From Paratinospora sagittata (taxonomy: Eukaryota > Streptophyta > Magnoliopsida > Ranunculales > Menispermaceae), in NCBI GenBank assembly GCA_035771175.1, contig CM069590.1, forward strand, positions 62,951,254-63,015,253: DNA of 64,000 nucleotides, written 5' to 3'. Positions 11,595 to 24,573 of this stretch are shown here, piece after piece; the stretch's first letter is position 1, and each line of letters opens with the position of its first letter. The notes beneath the pieces are model-generated. The model had not been told where the DNA came from, did no database searches, and saw nothing but the letters and a program-made list of their open reading frames with translations. Made by a program: the position numbers and the translations under genes.

Positions 11595-11601
11595 GGTAGG
11601 T
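11595..11601 (-). promoter_or_regulatory. AC element (ACCTACC) upstream of F5H
   Basis: ACCTACC on the minus strand, about 540 bases upstream of the F5H start. AC elements are bound by lignin-pathway MYB factors. A second copy in the opposite orientation lies at 11,712-11,718. A seven-base match is weak alone; the pair beside a lignin gene makes it worth noting. Confidence 0.4.
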
Positions 11602-11711
11602 AGCTTACCAATCTCAACCGTTCATAAGTGGGTCACCCCTTTTGATTTCTGACCAACTAAAAATCATAGCCGTCCCTCCATTAGTCTGATTTTGGATTTC
11701 ATGTCCACCCC

Positions 11712-11718
11712 ACCTACC
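11712..11718 (+). promoter_or_regulatory. Second AC element (ACCTACC) upstream of F5H
   Basis: Plus-strand ACCTACC within CCACCCCACCTACC, about 660 bases upstream of the F5H start. Confidence 0.35.
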
Positions 11719-12142
11719 ATGCCAGCTTCGACATTATTCCACCCTTTTATTTCATTTTTATTGGATTTATTTTTTTTTCAAAAAAAAAAAAAAAAAGGCG
11801 AAGAAAATAAGGTTCCGACTTTGATGTGTGAACTTACTGATAACCTGTGTCCTTGTCTCGGTCGACGGGCGAACGAATGGATCATTTGCCACTTCATTTC
11901 GGTGTAATTAGCAGCTTACGACAAATTTATATCCATGTTTTTCGTGTATTCGTGAGCAATAGAAGCATAAGCCATATATGCCAAGTATAATGAGCAAGAG
12001 CGCGGACGTAAACATTTCTATTAGAAATGCTTAAGCTATAGTTAACGAGCGGGTGTCCTTATAAAAAATATGTAAATATTAATAACAAAATTTAAATTTA
12101 AGATATTTAACAAAATTAAAATTTTAATACTATATTAAAATT

Positions 12143-12617
12143 TATTAAGGGTCTTTTTGGTACGTGAGATATGATGAAATTATTTTTATAAAATTAAATA
12201 TAAAAAAATAAAATAGAATATGATAGAATTAAAAGTAATTAAATATTTTTTAAAAATATATATATTAAACCTATAAAATAAATAAACTAAAACCACTGAT
12301 TTTTACTAAAAATCAATGAACACCTGGTTGGTTTTTGTAAAACCAGTTGAGAATTTTTTTTTTTTTTAAAGAAGAAATATACAGAAGGAGTAGAAGAAGA
12401 AGAAGAAGAAGAAGACGGTGCCTACGACAAAAAAAAAAAAAAAAGGGGCAGGATAAATAATCCTACCATTATTTATAAGATTGTTTTATCTCGTTGAAAC
12501 AGAAAAAAATGACGAGGTAAATTATTTTTATCTCCTTCAACCTCACCTTTAAATACATGATAAAGACTAAAAATACATTTATTTCATATCTTATTCAATG
12601 TGTCAAACGGAACCGTA
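12143..12617. repeat. Possible MITE
   Basis: The left edge GGGTCTTTTTGGTACG and the right edge (reverse: CGGTTCCGTTTGACAC) are imperfect inverted repeats followed on both sides by similar A/T-rich text with ATATGA. Inside are A/T runs and a short (GAA)n. No transposase. Length and ends fit a hAT-like MITE, but the inverted repeat is weak. Confidence 0.3.
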
Positions 12618-12649
12618 AATTTAAAAGTTATAACTAATAAGTGAAGACC

Positions 12650-13675
12650 ACTTCTGCCTATCAAATAATTATTAATAATTTGGACTTGTTTTAATCATGC
12701 TGGTGATCAATAACATCTATTTTTAAGTAGGAGCTTTCGTGCAAGTTGCTACACATTCAGTGTATCATCAGCTCAAGAATCACATGTAGCCGTCAAACAT
12801 ACTCGGGACGTTTGCTTGGGCTCCCCGCATGCATTTGCGTCTCGCATCCCTTAAATGTTTTTCTTTTTCTTATTTTGGCTCATTATTAGTAGTGGCTTTA
12901 TGTATTAATATGTCATGGCAGCATAATAATTTGACATTGTCGTCATAAACTTAATAGGGACATACTCTAAAATCTTGCAAGACCTAATATATGAGGTCCC
13001 ACACCCACCCTAAATTTTGTTCGTATTTTTTTTGTTTCATCTTTTCTATAAATTAAAAATATATATATAGTTTGTAGCTAATTCTCTTATTCCTTACTAT
13101 GTAATTTAATAGATATTAATGAAAATACAAAAATATTATATATACCACAGACTTTAATTCGACCCAAATGAAAATGAAAAATATCGAAAGAATATGTATG
13201 GAAGAAGTTATCAAATACCGACTTAGCTGATGACATTCCTGACACTTTGACGAAACATTCATTAAAGTCATACCGACATCAAAACTTTTTTAAATGGCCA
13301 TCTTTGTACGCTTTCTTTCTGATTAAATCATCGTTATAACAAATCTGCTTACTCTTTTGGTGCAGTAAGGGCCTATATATTAGATGTTAAGTATACGATT
13401 ATTTAGTCCCATATCGATTAAATCGAATGGAGCTTTTCAAAGATTTGGGTAAAATACTAAAATGGGTTACTTAAAACTTGATTGAGGTGATAATATCTAG
13501 GCCTTAATTTTTACATGATTTGATCTTAAAATTAGCTTTGTGAAATCATTTTTTATGTTTTAAGAGTTCAGATGAAATTTTTTTCAACATTTATTCTCTG
13601 TGGACCATTATTTTATTTTTTTAGTACTATAGGGTATTTAGGCTAGATTATGCACACTGACTAATATCAAGGACA
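12650..13675. other. Intergenic, nothing recognised
   Basis: AT-rich sequence without supported coding frames or repeat termini. Confidence 0.4.
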
Positions 13676-13860
13676 AGCCTAAAGGAGGGGAGAGAGTAGC
13701 ATCTCCCAATGGACGCGTAGGTGTCTAAATGTAGGTCACGACATAAAAAATAAATTTCAGGCATAGGCCGCGTCCACCTTACCTAGCAATAAGATTCAAA
13801 CTCATGTTCTTATGTATTATAAGTACGAACTCTACCCACTTCGTCATCTTATTTGATTTG
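13676..13860 (-). repeat. Probable SINE remnant
   Basis: On the minus strand the block near 13,785-13,810 reads as a degraded B box (ATGAGTTTGAATC) with a CCCACTTCG-type A-box complement about 45 bp away. The rest is too diverged to place ends. It could equally be another dispersed repeat. Confidence 0.3.
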
Positions 13861-16800
13861 TAGACCATTAATTGTATTCAAGTTTAGATGAAATCATGAG
13901 TTAATGCCGAAGTTCCTTGAGAATGAATGAAAAATGACATATTTTGAATTATTTATTTTCCATTAGTATTTTTTGAAGAAAAATGTTTTAGAAACACAGT
14001 TAGAAAACATATTTTTTTGATATTGTCCTTGAGAGTTATTATATCGCTTCGAATTATACAATCAACGATCTAACAATTTTTAAAAAAATGTGTTCCTCTA
14101 CCATTACTCTTTTACAAAGGACTCCAATGTAATTTAATAAAGATTACAAGGGTTACTCTTTTAGATCCATCAAAAACAAAACGTCAAAGCATCCAAGTAA
14201 TATTGTTTAATAAGGGAGTAGTGGCAAGGTATCTATTCTTTTTTTCTTTTTTTTTGGTTTTCTACTATGTGTCCTCATATTTTTAGGATATGAAATTAGT
14301 CGACATTCGAAGCGGAATGATAGACCTTTTCTAATGAGAGTGCTTCTAAAAATTAAATCCTGAAATTTTAGTATAAAAATGATCTTGGAACTCAACACAC
14401 GCTTTCACTGAGCCAACCACTCATTAATGTGACAAGAGGTTTATTCAGAAATACAATTACAAGTACTCACACGGAGCAAAGAGGTTTACATAAAAAGAGA
14501 AATTAATGGAGCAACTTTTACTAATTAAGTGCTTATCAAAGCTTTTATATAAGAGCGAAAACATAAATTATATGAATAACAATCCTTATCACAATTTCGA
14601 GAATTGATTTTTCAACTTGTACAAGCCTTGACTCTTGAGTGGTAAATTACTTGATAAACTTTAGGAATTTAAACAACAAACGTAAGTGAATATGTAAGGG
14701 ACACATGCAAACAAGCTAACTTGATTTTTTTTTCCATTTTTAAAATCATAAATCAAATCATTACTTAATAATTTGTAGAAAATATAAACTAATTAAATTT
14801 TACTTGCCCATTAAGCATGTTATGATAGACAAAGGCTCTTCGGATGAGACAACGGACAACATCACAACAATATTGTCTAAAAAACGTGTCATAATGCTAA
14901 TGGCTCAATATGCTCACCGATCAGACCAGGCGCTCTCTGCCTGTCTTTGGTTTCATCAATCTGTTTGTGATTAGCGCTCCTGTCCCACAGACAAATGAGA
15001 AAGGAGAAGTGAAATCTCTATGGTGTCATATCAAATATTGTACTCCCCATTATAAAGTGTAAATTATTGGTAGCGTTTGTAAAAGAAGCCAAAAAAATAC
15101 TTTTAATCACGGAATAACCGAGCTCTAAATTTACTTTGTTTTCTTAAACTTTAAACATGTCCTTATCTATAATTTAAGGTTAATTTTAAGCAAAATTGAA
15201 TCAATAGATTTGAACACAAGACCTGACTTGTTGGACCATAACTCTTATATATACTAAATTGGGAACAACCTTTAGACTTGAACTACGTATACAAGATAAT
15301 TAATATTAATTTTAATATAAAAATTATTTTATATGCGTTGGGTGCTAACGTTATTTTCTGACGATAATAACTAATTTTTTTTAATATTTTAATAATACAC
15401 GTATACTGTTAGTAAAAATTAAGTATTAACGTTAAAAAATAATATTGATACTTATGTAACTTTTAACATAATAATACTCTAACCGTATACTTTGTTTGGT
15501 GCGAAAAGGACCATGCTTATTCTTAAGCAAGGCCCTATTTTTTCCATCTCTCCAATGAAATTGAGTGTCCAATAATAATGACTTGAAAAAGACTTTTATG
15601 TTCCCTTTTGCTCCAAAATTCCATTTGGTTTTGTTGAAAAAAACTATAGTCATTGAATACAAAGTACTATTGATCATACTTATTCAAGGGGGCGGCTTTT
15701 GTCTGTGAAGATTGTAACATTTATGATTTCAAAATCAGTGTGGAAGCGAGAAAAGAGAAGGCAATATCTTGATAATTAATACTTACACTAGAGTCTGCCA
15801 ACCTTCCACGACCAATTTTGCAAATACTTTGAAGCCAAACAACGGAACGTCACAAGGGTCCGCCTGATATCTCGATCTCCACGTTTTATCTTTCAATGTC
15901 AGCGTGACAATTTTCAGTTCCCAACAAAAAGTGACAATTTTTGTTTATATTAGTTAGTAGAAATATTTATATCAAAATGTCATTAATTATCCTGAATCAT
16001 ATATTTATATATGATTTTAAAAAATTTAATGGCGTAGAATGGTGATGTTTTTACATATATAATTTATAAATGTCAATACAATACAACTCTTTTTTTACAT
16101 ATAAGAGACAGAGTATATATTTTTTTTTGGAAAAAAAAATAGAGTATATATAACTCATAGCAAGCTAGTAAGAGAGACTAATAAAGATTATGATGAACTT
16201 GAACTATCTTCCAAGTGTGAAGTTCGGACAATAAATTAAACGTAGTGTTAAGGGTATAACAAATGAAATTCATATCAAATCTCAAACATTTCACGCCTTT
16301 AGATCAACCCAAATTTTTATAATACATAACTTTGTATTTACCAAAGAATATAAAATACTTGAATGTATTTTATCTATTTAAAGAGAATATATAAATAAAA
16401 TGAGAGAACAAAAAATTATTATCAATGGTTTGATCCTATTTTGGATGTTGGGTTTTCTTAAAGATTTGATTGAAGGTTTTGATTCTCTCGAATGGACTAA
16501 TTATCTTTTTTTCTTTTTTTTTTTATTTTTTATTTTTTAATTTAGAAAATAGGTTTGTATCACAAACATTTTCGTTAATTAAATCACCCTCACACAATTA
16601 TATAGTTTTTTTTTCATGTTTATCATTTGCAAATAAGCTGAACAACCAAAAAAACAAGACAATCAAACTCCCTATTAAATTACTGTCTTTTATTTGTCAT
16701 TTCCACTAGCATATATCCCTTGCCATTGGTCAAAGATCACAACAACCCACCTACCCAACCATCCGCCTCGTGTAATTTCCTGTTGCTACAAAAGGCCATT

Positions 16801-17095
16801 TTAAAGGTCATGGATATAATGCCGGTCCATAAATCCTCAATTAATAGAATAAAATTATTAGCTTGTATTGGAGCAACTTTAGACCAACACCAACATGTGA
16901 TCATATGAATGGAACAATCTGGTTTGAAACCACAGACTAGTCATTTTACCACGAGCTAGGTACCTTGGACCTGAGAATAAAGACAAAAAAAAGTAGGTTA
17001 TCATAAGAAACATCGATGTTGTGATGGCCAAAGACCCTGTAATGCTTAAGTTATATTCAAGTCATCTTACAAATAACTTTTATTAATTAAAATAA
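13861..17095. other. Long intergenic stretch, nothing recognised
   Basis: About 3.2 kb of AT-rich DNA. Open frames here (14,207-14,398 minus, 15,432-15,677 minus, 16,470-16,709 plus) are Phe/Lys/Ile-rich products of A/T runs. No repeat termini or RNA genes were recognised. Confidence 0.4.
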
Positions 17096-17389
17096 TTAAT
17101 GACTCACCTCCCTTAACGAGAGGTTAATGAAATACTTATGCTTGAGGAATCCAATGTTCCGGCTGAAAAAGACATGTAGTGCTTTGCCAAATGCTAAATG
17201 ATCCAAAGATGGCAAGAAAGGTCCTACAACAACAATAACCAATTGTCGACACACTTTTCTCAGTTCGTCAACTCGGTGATCCAAGTTGAATGTCTGCTCA
17301 GGGTCATTGGTTGGTTTCAGACTAGGAATGGCGCACCAGTAAGAAAAATTACCACTAAACCTTATTGTATATAATGAATGATTCAACAA
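17096..17389 (-). pseudogene. Orphan exon-like open frame, family not recognised
   Basis: The minus-strand frame is more gene-like than its surroundings: balanced codons, Pro/Asp/Arg/Val content, and segments such as DHRVDELRKVCRQLV and VGPFLPSLDHLAFGKALH. A donor-like GAG/GTGAGT closes it at about 17,100-17,106, and acceptor-like CAG or TAG sites lie at its 5' side. No neighbouring exons were found, and a SINE starts 50 bp upstream of its 5' side. I do not recognise the protein. It may be a captured or left-over exon of a host gene, or chance. Confidence 0.3.
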
Positions 17390-17439
17390 ACATAAAAATA
17401 TACGAGCAATGCTACATAAATTGAAAATACTATATTAAT

Positions 17440-17623
17440 TACCAACAAGGGGTTCATTCGCTAGCTCAGAGAGCGAACTATGAAGTACGATTAAGGGACT
17501 CATAACTAGTCCAAGCCCGCCCTCGTCCATTCCTGTTGGGAGAGGTACCCTTGCCCCTGCAAATCCTTAAATCCGAAAGGATTAGTCTCTCCCCAAAGGG
17601 GAGGAAGACACCTGGCGGGTGCC
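17440..17623 (+). mobile_element. tRNA-derived SINE copy (Au-like 3' region)
   Basis: Inverted partner of the copy at 6,361-6,550. From the 5' end: CGCTAGCTCAGAGAGCG (A-box region), a degraded B box ACTAGTCCAAGCC, then GGATTAGTCTC and GGAAGACACCTGG. A short A run follows. No RNA-gene fold is evident. Confidence 0.7.
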
Positions 17624-17910
17624 AAAAAATTGGTACTAAAAAAAAAAACTACACCAATTGCTACAAATCACTGTCACATCATCTTTTAACTTTAATACAT
17701 CAAAATAATACATTTTTTAATAAAATTACAAATTTGATTTGTCCACATCATACCTGTAGCAATTGATGTGGAGATTTCAATCTCCTTAGCATTTTTCAAA
17801 ATATAATTACTTGTATAATTACACAAAATGCCCTCATGTGTCCGGTTCTTGTTTGAAATGACTGTTACCTTGTGAACATCACGATCACTTTTCTTCTTAG
17901 AGGTCCCAAT

Positions 17911-20263
17911 TGTTGAATTTTGGCTCAAACATAAATTTCTTATTGAATTAGAACATGAAACATGTATTTAGAAAGTAATTAGGACTTTCTAAATATGGAA
18001 TAGTATTTTATGATCTAATTGTATTTGAATAAGAAAATCATGTTAGTGTAGAATGAGGAATCCTTATTGGTCACAAAGTTTTTAAATATTGTGGCTAGAA
18101 AGTCTATATTTAGGAAGTCTCTCATTGTTTATTGATTATCCCAACTAGTGAGTGAGATCTAGAAGAAGGTGAAGCTTGGTCCTTCAAAGCTTTATGAAAG
18201 AGTGTAGAGTTTAAAACTTGTGTTGGTGACTCATTTGAAGTTCTAGTTTTCTCTTGAGTATTTTCTTTCTGTTATTCTTCTTTACCAAAGTCTCAGATTT
18301 GTGTACTATTTGGTGTAGAAGAACTTGAAATGTTTAATTCCTCTGAGGTACTTGTTAATTGATAGTGGATTATTTTTGCCCGTGGTTTTTTTCCTGATTT
18401 TAGGGTTTTTCTACGTATATCTTTGAGTTGTGGTGTTGATCTCTATTATTCTTTTCTTTATTGAATCTATAAGATTGAAGGATTTGGGTGTTAATTCTAA
18501 TAAACTGGTATCAGAGCTACTGTTTAAGCTACACTTCAATTGATTCATTTAGGTGTGAAGAGATTTAGAGATGTTGAATTATTCATCTAACTTGAAATTT
18601 GATGGGAAAATTAATTTTGGCTTGTGGCAATTGCAAGTCAAAGATTTATTAATTCAGTCCGGGTTGTGAAAGGTAGGTAAAGGTAAAGAAAGTGATGAGG
18701 ATTGGCAAGAGCTGAATATGAGAGCTGCTAATACGATACGACTTTGTCTTGCAAAGAATGTCCTTGGGAATATAAAGGGTAATGCAAAAGATTTTTGGAA
18801 GAAGTTATAAAGCTTGTATATAACAAAGAGTCTCTCAAATCAGTTGTATCTTAAAGAAAAGTTCCACACGTTGCGGACGGAAGAAGGTAGCTGATCACCT
18901 TAGTGTCCTCAATGGTATTGTTTCAGAGTTAAAAGCAATTAGAGTAAAAATTAAGGATGAAGATCAAGCACTTCGACTGATTTGATCCCTTCCAATTTCC
19001 TATAAACATCTTTAGACTACGTTAATGTATGGAAAAGATACTGTGAATCTCGAAGAAGTTACCAGTACGCTACTTTCTGAAGAAAAAAGATTAAAATGTG
19101 CTAGTAATGATTTTTCTGAGGATTCGACATTTGCAGTTGGTGAAAAGAAGGGGAATCCTAAAAAGTTTGTGAAGGGGACATGTTGGGGGTGTGGGCAAGG
19201 TGTACTGGTGGCGAGTTTGTGACAATGGCTGATGGCTCCAAAAAGCCAATAATGGGAGTAGGTGAAGTTTAGGTGAAGTTGTTTGACGAACGCATTATTA
19301 CACTTCATGATGTTCGACATGTGCCGAGTTATACTCAGAATCTGATTTCTATTTTCAAGTTAGATTCTGAAGGTTACTGGTACTCTGGAAAAGATGGAGT
19401 ACTTAAAGTTTTCTGGAAGTCTACTATGATCATGAAAGATGTTCAAGACAGAAACTTGTACATGTTGATGAGCAAACCAGAATTAGCACGTGGAGCACGA
19501 TCTGGGTCTAAAAGGTTAATCAGAAAGTAGGGTTCTAGTTGGCAAGTTCAAGGGTGACTTGGACTTGGGTGATTATCAACATTGAGTATCATGGCCCATG
19601 AGGGTAAAGGGGCAAAAACATGAGATTGAAACAGATGAAGCATTAGTGTTTTCGTCAAGGTGAAGATTGTTGGATTTTGGCTCAAACATGAATTCCTTGT
19701 TGGATTAAAATATAAAACACATATTTAAAAAGTAATTAGGACTTTCTAAATATGGATAAGTGTTTTATGATCTAGTTGTATATGAATAAGAAAACCATAT
19801 TACTGTAGAATGAGGAATTCTTGTTGGTCATAAAGTTTCTAAATATTGAGGCTAGAAAGTCTATATAGAGGAAGTCCCTTATTGTTTATTAATCATCCCA
19901 ACTAGTAAGTAAGATCTAGAAAAATGTGAAGTTTGGTCCTTCAAAGCTTTGATAAAAGAGCGTAAAGTTTAGAACTTGTGCAGGTGACACGGTTGGAATT
20001 CTAGTTTTCTCTTGGGTATTCTCTTTCTGTTATTCTTCTTTACCAAAGTCCCAGATCTGTGTGCTATTTCGTGTAAAAGTATATGATGTGTTTAATTCTT
20101 TTGAGATACTTGTTAATTGATAGTGCATTATTTTTGTTCATAATTTTTTTTTTAATTTTGGGGTTTTTAGATACATATATCTTTGAGTCGTGGATGTTGA
20201 TCCGTATTATTCTTTTCTTCATTAAATCTATGAGATTGGAGGGTTTTGGTGTTTATCTCAACA
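17911..20263 (+). mobile_element. Ty1/copia derivative with large internal deletion
   Basis: 5' LTR 17,911-18,502 and 3' LTR 19,668-20,263, both starting TGTTG and containing TTTTGGCTCAAACAT. The element is flanked by perfect CCAAT duplications (17,906-17,910 and 20,264-20,268). A primer-binding site TGGTATCAGAGCT follows the 5' LTR at 18,506. The 1.17-kb interior holds a broken gag (FDGKINFGLW start at about 18,596, later RLKCASNDF), a partial zinc-knuckle CWGCGQ at about 19,182, then an abrupt jump into the protease-distal segment (MADGSKKPIMGVG, then VRHVPSYTQNLIS). Integrase, RT and RNase H are missing, so it is not autonomous. The LTRs differ visibly at many sites, so insertion is not very recent. 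Confidence 0.9.
18570..19530 (+). pseudogene. Copia gag plus protease remnant, broken
   Basis: Starts with MLNYSSNLKFDGK, the copia gag beginning, and breaks at an in-frame TGA after about 33 codons. Further stops and at least two frame changes follow before the readable segment at 19,025-19,222. The last readable piece (19,273-19,530) resembles the strand-loop region after the copia protease active site; the DSGAS motif itself is deleted. Position and content agree with the LTRs around it. Confidence 0.8.
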
Positions 20264-20268
20264 CCAAT

Positions 20269-23200
20269 TAGTACAAATTTTGTTCTTCTCAGCTTGTGTA
20301 ATTTGAAAGTGGGGATTGAAAAATTCAATAGTGATTTTAAAATAAATAAAATAAAATAAAATCCAATCGTAGCCGTTTTTTCCAGTTGAGAGGGACACCC
20401 ATGCTTTGCTCTGTTTCTTCTAAATGCGCACATTAAATTAATTATATTCAACTAGACTCTTGATCACATTTTTATTGGTGTAAAATTAAAGAGACAAAAG
20501 ATTCGACAGGAAAATAAATAGATTTTATTTTCTTGGCTGGAAGTTGTAATAAAAAAAATTAAATGTCCTGTTTTTTATTATTATTATTGTTAAAAAAATG
20601 TCCTGTTTAAACCAGACATTTTTTCTTTCCACCAATAAATTTAGGTCATAATGATAGATTATGTAAATTTTAATTATATATATATATACACGGAGAAGAA
20701 TAAGGGCATTTTAATTGAACATATACGGAGAGATTATGATGATAAAATCTTTTTTTTTTTTTTTGTCTTTTAAAGTCTTTATCATTGAGTGAAGCTTTTA
20801 TTGAATGAAAATGTGTAATCGATTCGATTATTGGGACGCTTCAAAAATGAGTTTAAATTCATTTAGTAAAGTTCTTCCACTGCCAAAAAATTATATAATT
20901 ACATTTCTAGTGGAATTAAGGTGCTTCCACTCACATTCGGCAATATTGCTTCTTTTTTTTTTTCCATGTCTAATCAATATTTATATATAGAAGGTTTTTT
21001 ATCCAGTTCATGATCTTAATTATGACTCCATTCATCACTTACTTGTGATTTAAAGCAATTGGGTTTGTTAGATATATAGATATGTTAATGTATGTGACGG
21101 TTAGTACCCCTAGATTGATGTAGAGAATTTTTTTAAAAAAGTCATATACATCAGGATAACATAAAAAATTTGGAAAGTCTACTACCTCCAACCTGATTTT
21201 GCAATTAACTAAATTCTGATCCCTAGCTATATAGTCATTGCATATATATTTCAATATAATATCATATTTGATGATAGGATTAAGAATCTAAGATATATGG
21301 TCCTTAGTATTTAACGGTTAGATTCAATTTAATTTATTTGTAATGTGTTTAGGAAAGGACCCACTTAATTAAATATAATATGATCACGACACAATTGAAC
21401 AACTAGCCAGCAAAGACTTCAACTGCAAAACTACTTAAACTAAACATAATTTTAGAATAATAAAAATGAATAATTAACAATATTAATAAATTAATAAAAA
21501 GGCCTTCAAGTCCAACAGTGTCCTGATTAGTATTATAACAAAATGCACCATATCTAATTCATACACCAAATTAAGTACCCAAGTCAATGATAATCTGGTT
21601 CTGGTCGATTATTTTATATATATATATAGACTAATTAATTAAGCGTATAAAAAGAAAGTTGCTCTCGCACTCTCGCTGCACTGTCCTCATTCCAAGACAA
21701 AATACCTTGTAATAAAAAGAAAATGAAACTAAGATATCTTTTATTAATGTTGGTTTTTTTTTTCTTTAAGTCATAAATTAACGTCACCCAACTTGTTGAG
21801 GACAGGGACTTACGAACTTTTAAATGTTTAAGTAAAAAAAAATGTAAACTAATTCAAATTTGAAAATTGTACAAATTAAATAGCATTATAAGGTCAACCA
21901 TGGTTCATTCACCCATATATTTCATGCTCAACTTACATATTTTATATTATTTGAAATAAATTTAACCCTATAAAGGCTCATTTGGTGTACAAAATTAAAT
22001 GACATAGAAATTTTTTTTTTGTCTCAAGCATATGTTTGACAGCAGATCAAGGTGAGATAAAAAAATAATCACATTTTTATTTTTTATTCTATTGTAATAG
22101 GATAAAATAGTAATGACCAAAAAAGAACTATTTTTATCTCATTGCAATGAATTTTGTATTTTTTTATATATCATTAATTGTTTATATATATATTAGAATC
22201 CATAAACTTAATCAAATTCCATTCATAGTTATTTGACTTTTATGAAAGCTTGGAATTCAATTTTTTTTTTGATAATGAAGACAAAAAAATTAAACTTGTA
22301 TTAATTTCTTTAAAATCTTTACTTGCTTAAATGCATGTTATACCTGCCGTATTAATCATTAATGATTTTAAGAAAAATATTAAAGTGACATCCAAAAGTA
22401 CATTTAAAGTGTACATCACTATTATATACTATTGAATTGTCTTGAATCATATATTAGTATATAATTTGAAATAATCTAATAATATATAAAAATGATGTAT
22501 ATTTTAAATATACAGTTTGGATATTGTCAATATAGCATTACTGGTTTTTAGTTTTTCTTTTTTTAAATGTAAATAGAAACGAAGGTTGCTTTAAACAACA
22601 GATTAAGAAAGAGAAAATCAGAGAAAAAAAATAAAAAATGAACGAAATATAAATTGGAAACTTAAAACCATGTTCTAAAATAGACTACAATGATATCATT
22701 ATTTTTTTCCTTAGAAGTAAACCATGCATAGTAATAGTTTGATAGCGGCATTAAAACATAATTGCTTAAACGAGGCTTAATTAATTTTCAAGTGCCGGTG
22801 CTAATAATTCATTCATCGTCATCCATGGGTTATATTCAGTTTGGCGTCACAACCCCATCACATGATTAAATAAATATCTACAACCATTAACTGTATATAT
22901 ATTCTTAGCCATTTTTTATTAATTCGGTAATTAAATAATGTCGTATGGCCAGCCGCAGCATTTACGTCTCAAACAAGTTGACAAAGATAAGAAGAAGGCG
23001 ATTAGACAACTACGCAACAACCTCAAGTTGACACGTGGATCCATTCACTGCCGTCCACCAATGCTCATGTTTATTTGACTTAATCCCTAATTAAATATGA
23101 CATTGTCTTCCAAAGCTTACCCTTCGGAGTTTCAATTTTCCCACTTTTATTTATTCTTAGGATATAAATATAAATAGAAATAGATGAGAATAAGCCATTT

Positions 23201-23645
23201 TTAACTCTTAAACCCACAATTTACCAAAATTATCAATGGGTTGATTGAGTAATATTGTACAATTCATGGACCTTAGAAGAAGATGAAAAAATAATACTCC
23301 AATACCTTAATCAATACAAATTATTTATTCTAAATATTGAAAGATTAAAAATAAGTAATGAAAATGAGAAAATATACATTCAGCCAAGCCTATGCCTTTT
23401 TGTAACTAATGGAGATACGCACACAAAAATCTAGATTTTGGAATTCCTTTATACATGTCCTTTTATTAAAGAGATATTTTAACTTTTAGATTAGTTACAG
23501 AAACTAACTCGGTTAGTTTTAAACACTTTTCACATAGTTTAAATTTATAGTTATTAGATAAGCCAAAAGGGAGTTGGATATTAAATAAGTAAAAATGTTA
23601 AGTGGGGAGCCATGTAATCGTCTAATAAACAGATATTAAGTTACA
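20269..23645. other. Long intergenic stretch, nothing recognised
   Basis: About 3.4 kb of AT-rich DNA with many A and T runs. No coding exon, RNA gene or clear repeat boundary was seen. Confidence 0.4.
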
Positions 23646-23649
23646 TATT

Positions 23650-23865
23650 GTAGACCAATCATCGGTTAGTTCGGTGGTTCGAAGGTTGAATTCAAGGGGA
23701 GTTGAGAGACTCAGTTTCGAATTCGAGTATTTCCTTGACAAAATTATAATTGGAAAGGACAATCATGCTTTTACAGAATCTCGAAGTCCTGTGAAATAGT
23801 CTCATTTTAAAAGAGAAAGAGGATACTACCGAATGTGGGAATTTCGATAATAATAAAAAAAAATA
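23650..23865 (+). repeat. SINE-like remnant
   Basis: A GGTTAGTTCGGTGG A-box-like block at about 23,664 is followed 50 bp later by TTTCGAATTCGAG, a B-box-like block, and the segment ends in (AAT)n and an A run near 23,850-23,862. This arrangement fits a tRNA-derived SINE. The match to the 17.4-kb family is not evident. Confidence 0.4.
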
Positions 23866-24573
23866 GATTATGTCTAGTGGACTAGTCAAGCACAAGTTAA
23901 TTAGTTTGAAATAATATTTGGAGTTCATGATGATGCAAGTGGCCAGGGATATTTATGCCCCCAATTTTTACCAAGTCCTTTGCTTAATGACTAATAATAA
24001 TCCTTAAATTAAGTTACTTGGCGTTGAATGTCTCAACAAGGAATATAAAAGAAATTGGGTCTCAAAAGCCTGACATCATCTTAAACTTTTAAGCTCAAGC
24101 CAGTTGCAAAGGACAAATGAATTTAATTTGTTCTTAATTCATAATCTGATTAGATATTAAACAACTTGAGACTATTTGTAAGTACATCATATTAAATACC
24201 CACTATCCTGTTTAATTATTATCAATGTCTTCTTGTTCCGCAATGGTACGAGCGAGTTCGATTCAAAGCCAGCTAAATCTTTGTTAATAAATTGTATGGT
24301 TGATGAATTAAATTAAGGGTCAAAGTTCAATTAACCTAGCAGACATTGTTTGTTTAATTATAGACAGCCGATTAGTCAATTTGTTAGTCATTATTAATTA
24401 CAGAGAGCCTATTAGTTAATTAATAGTCAAATAATCCCATGCCAATTAGGGGCAGTTCCCGAAGTCATGATCTTGTTTCCCCTGATGATAATAACGATAA
24501 GGTCAACAGTCCCACGAGTCTTTTCATGGCTATTATTCACCATGAGTAAACAATAATAAATAACAGCTCCTCC

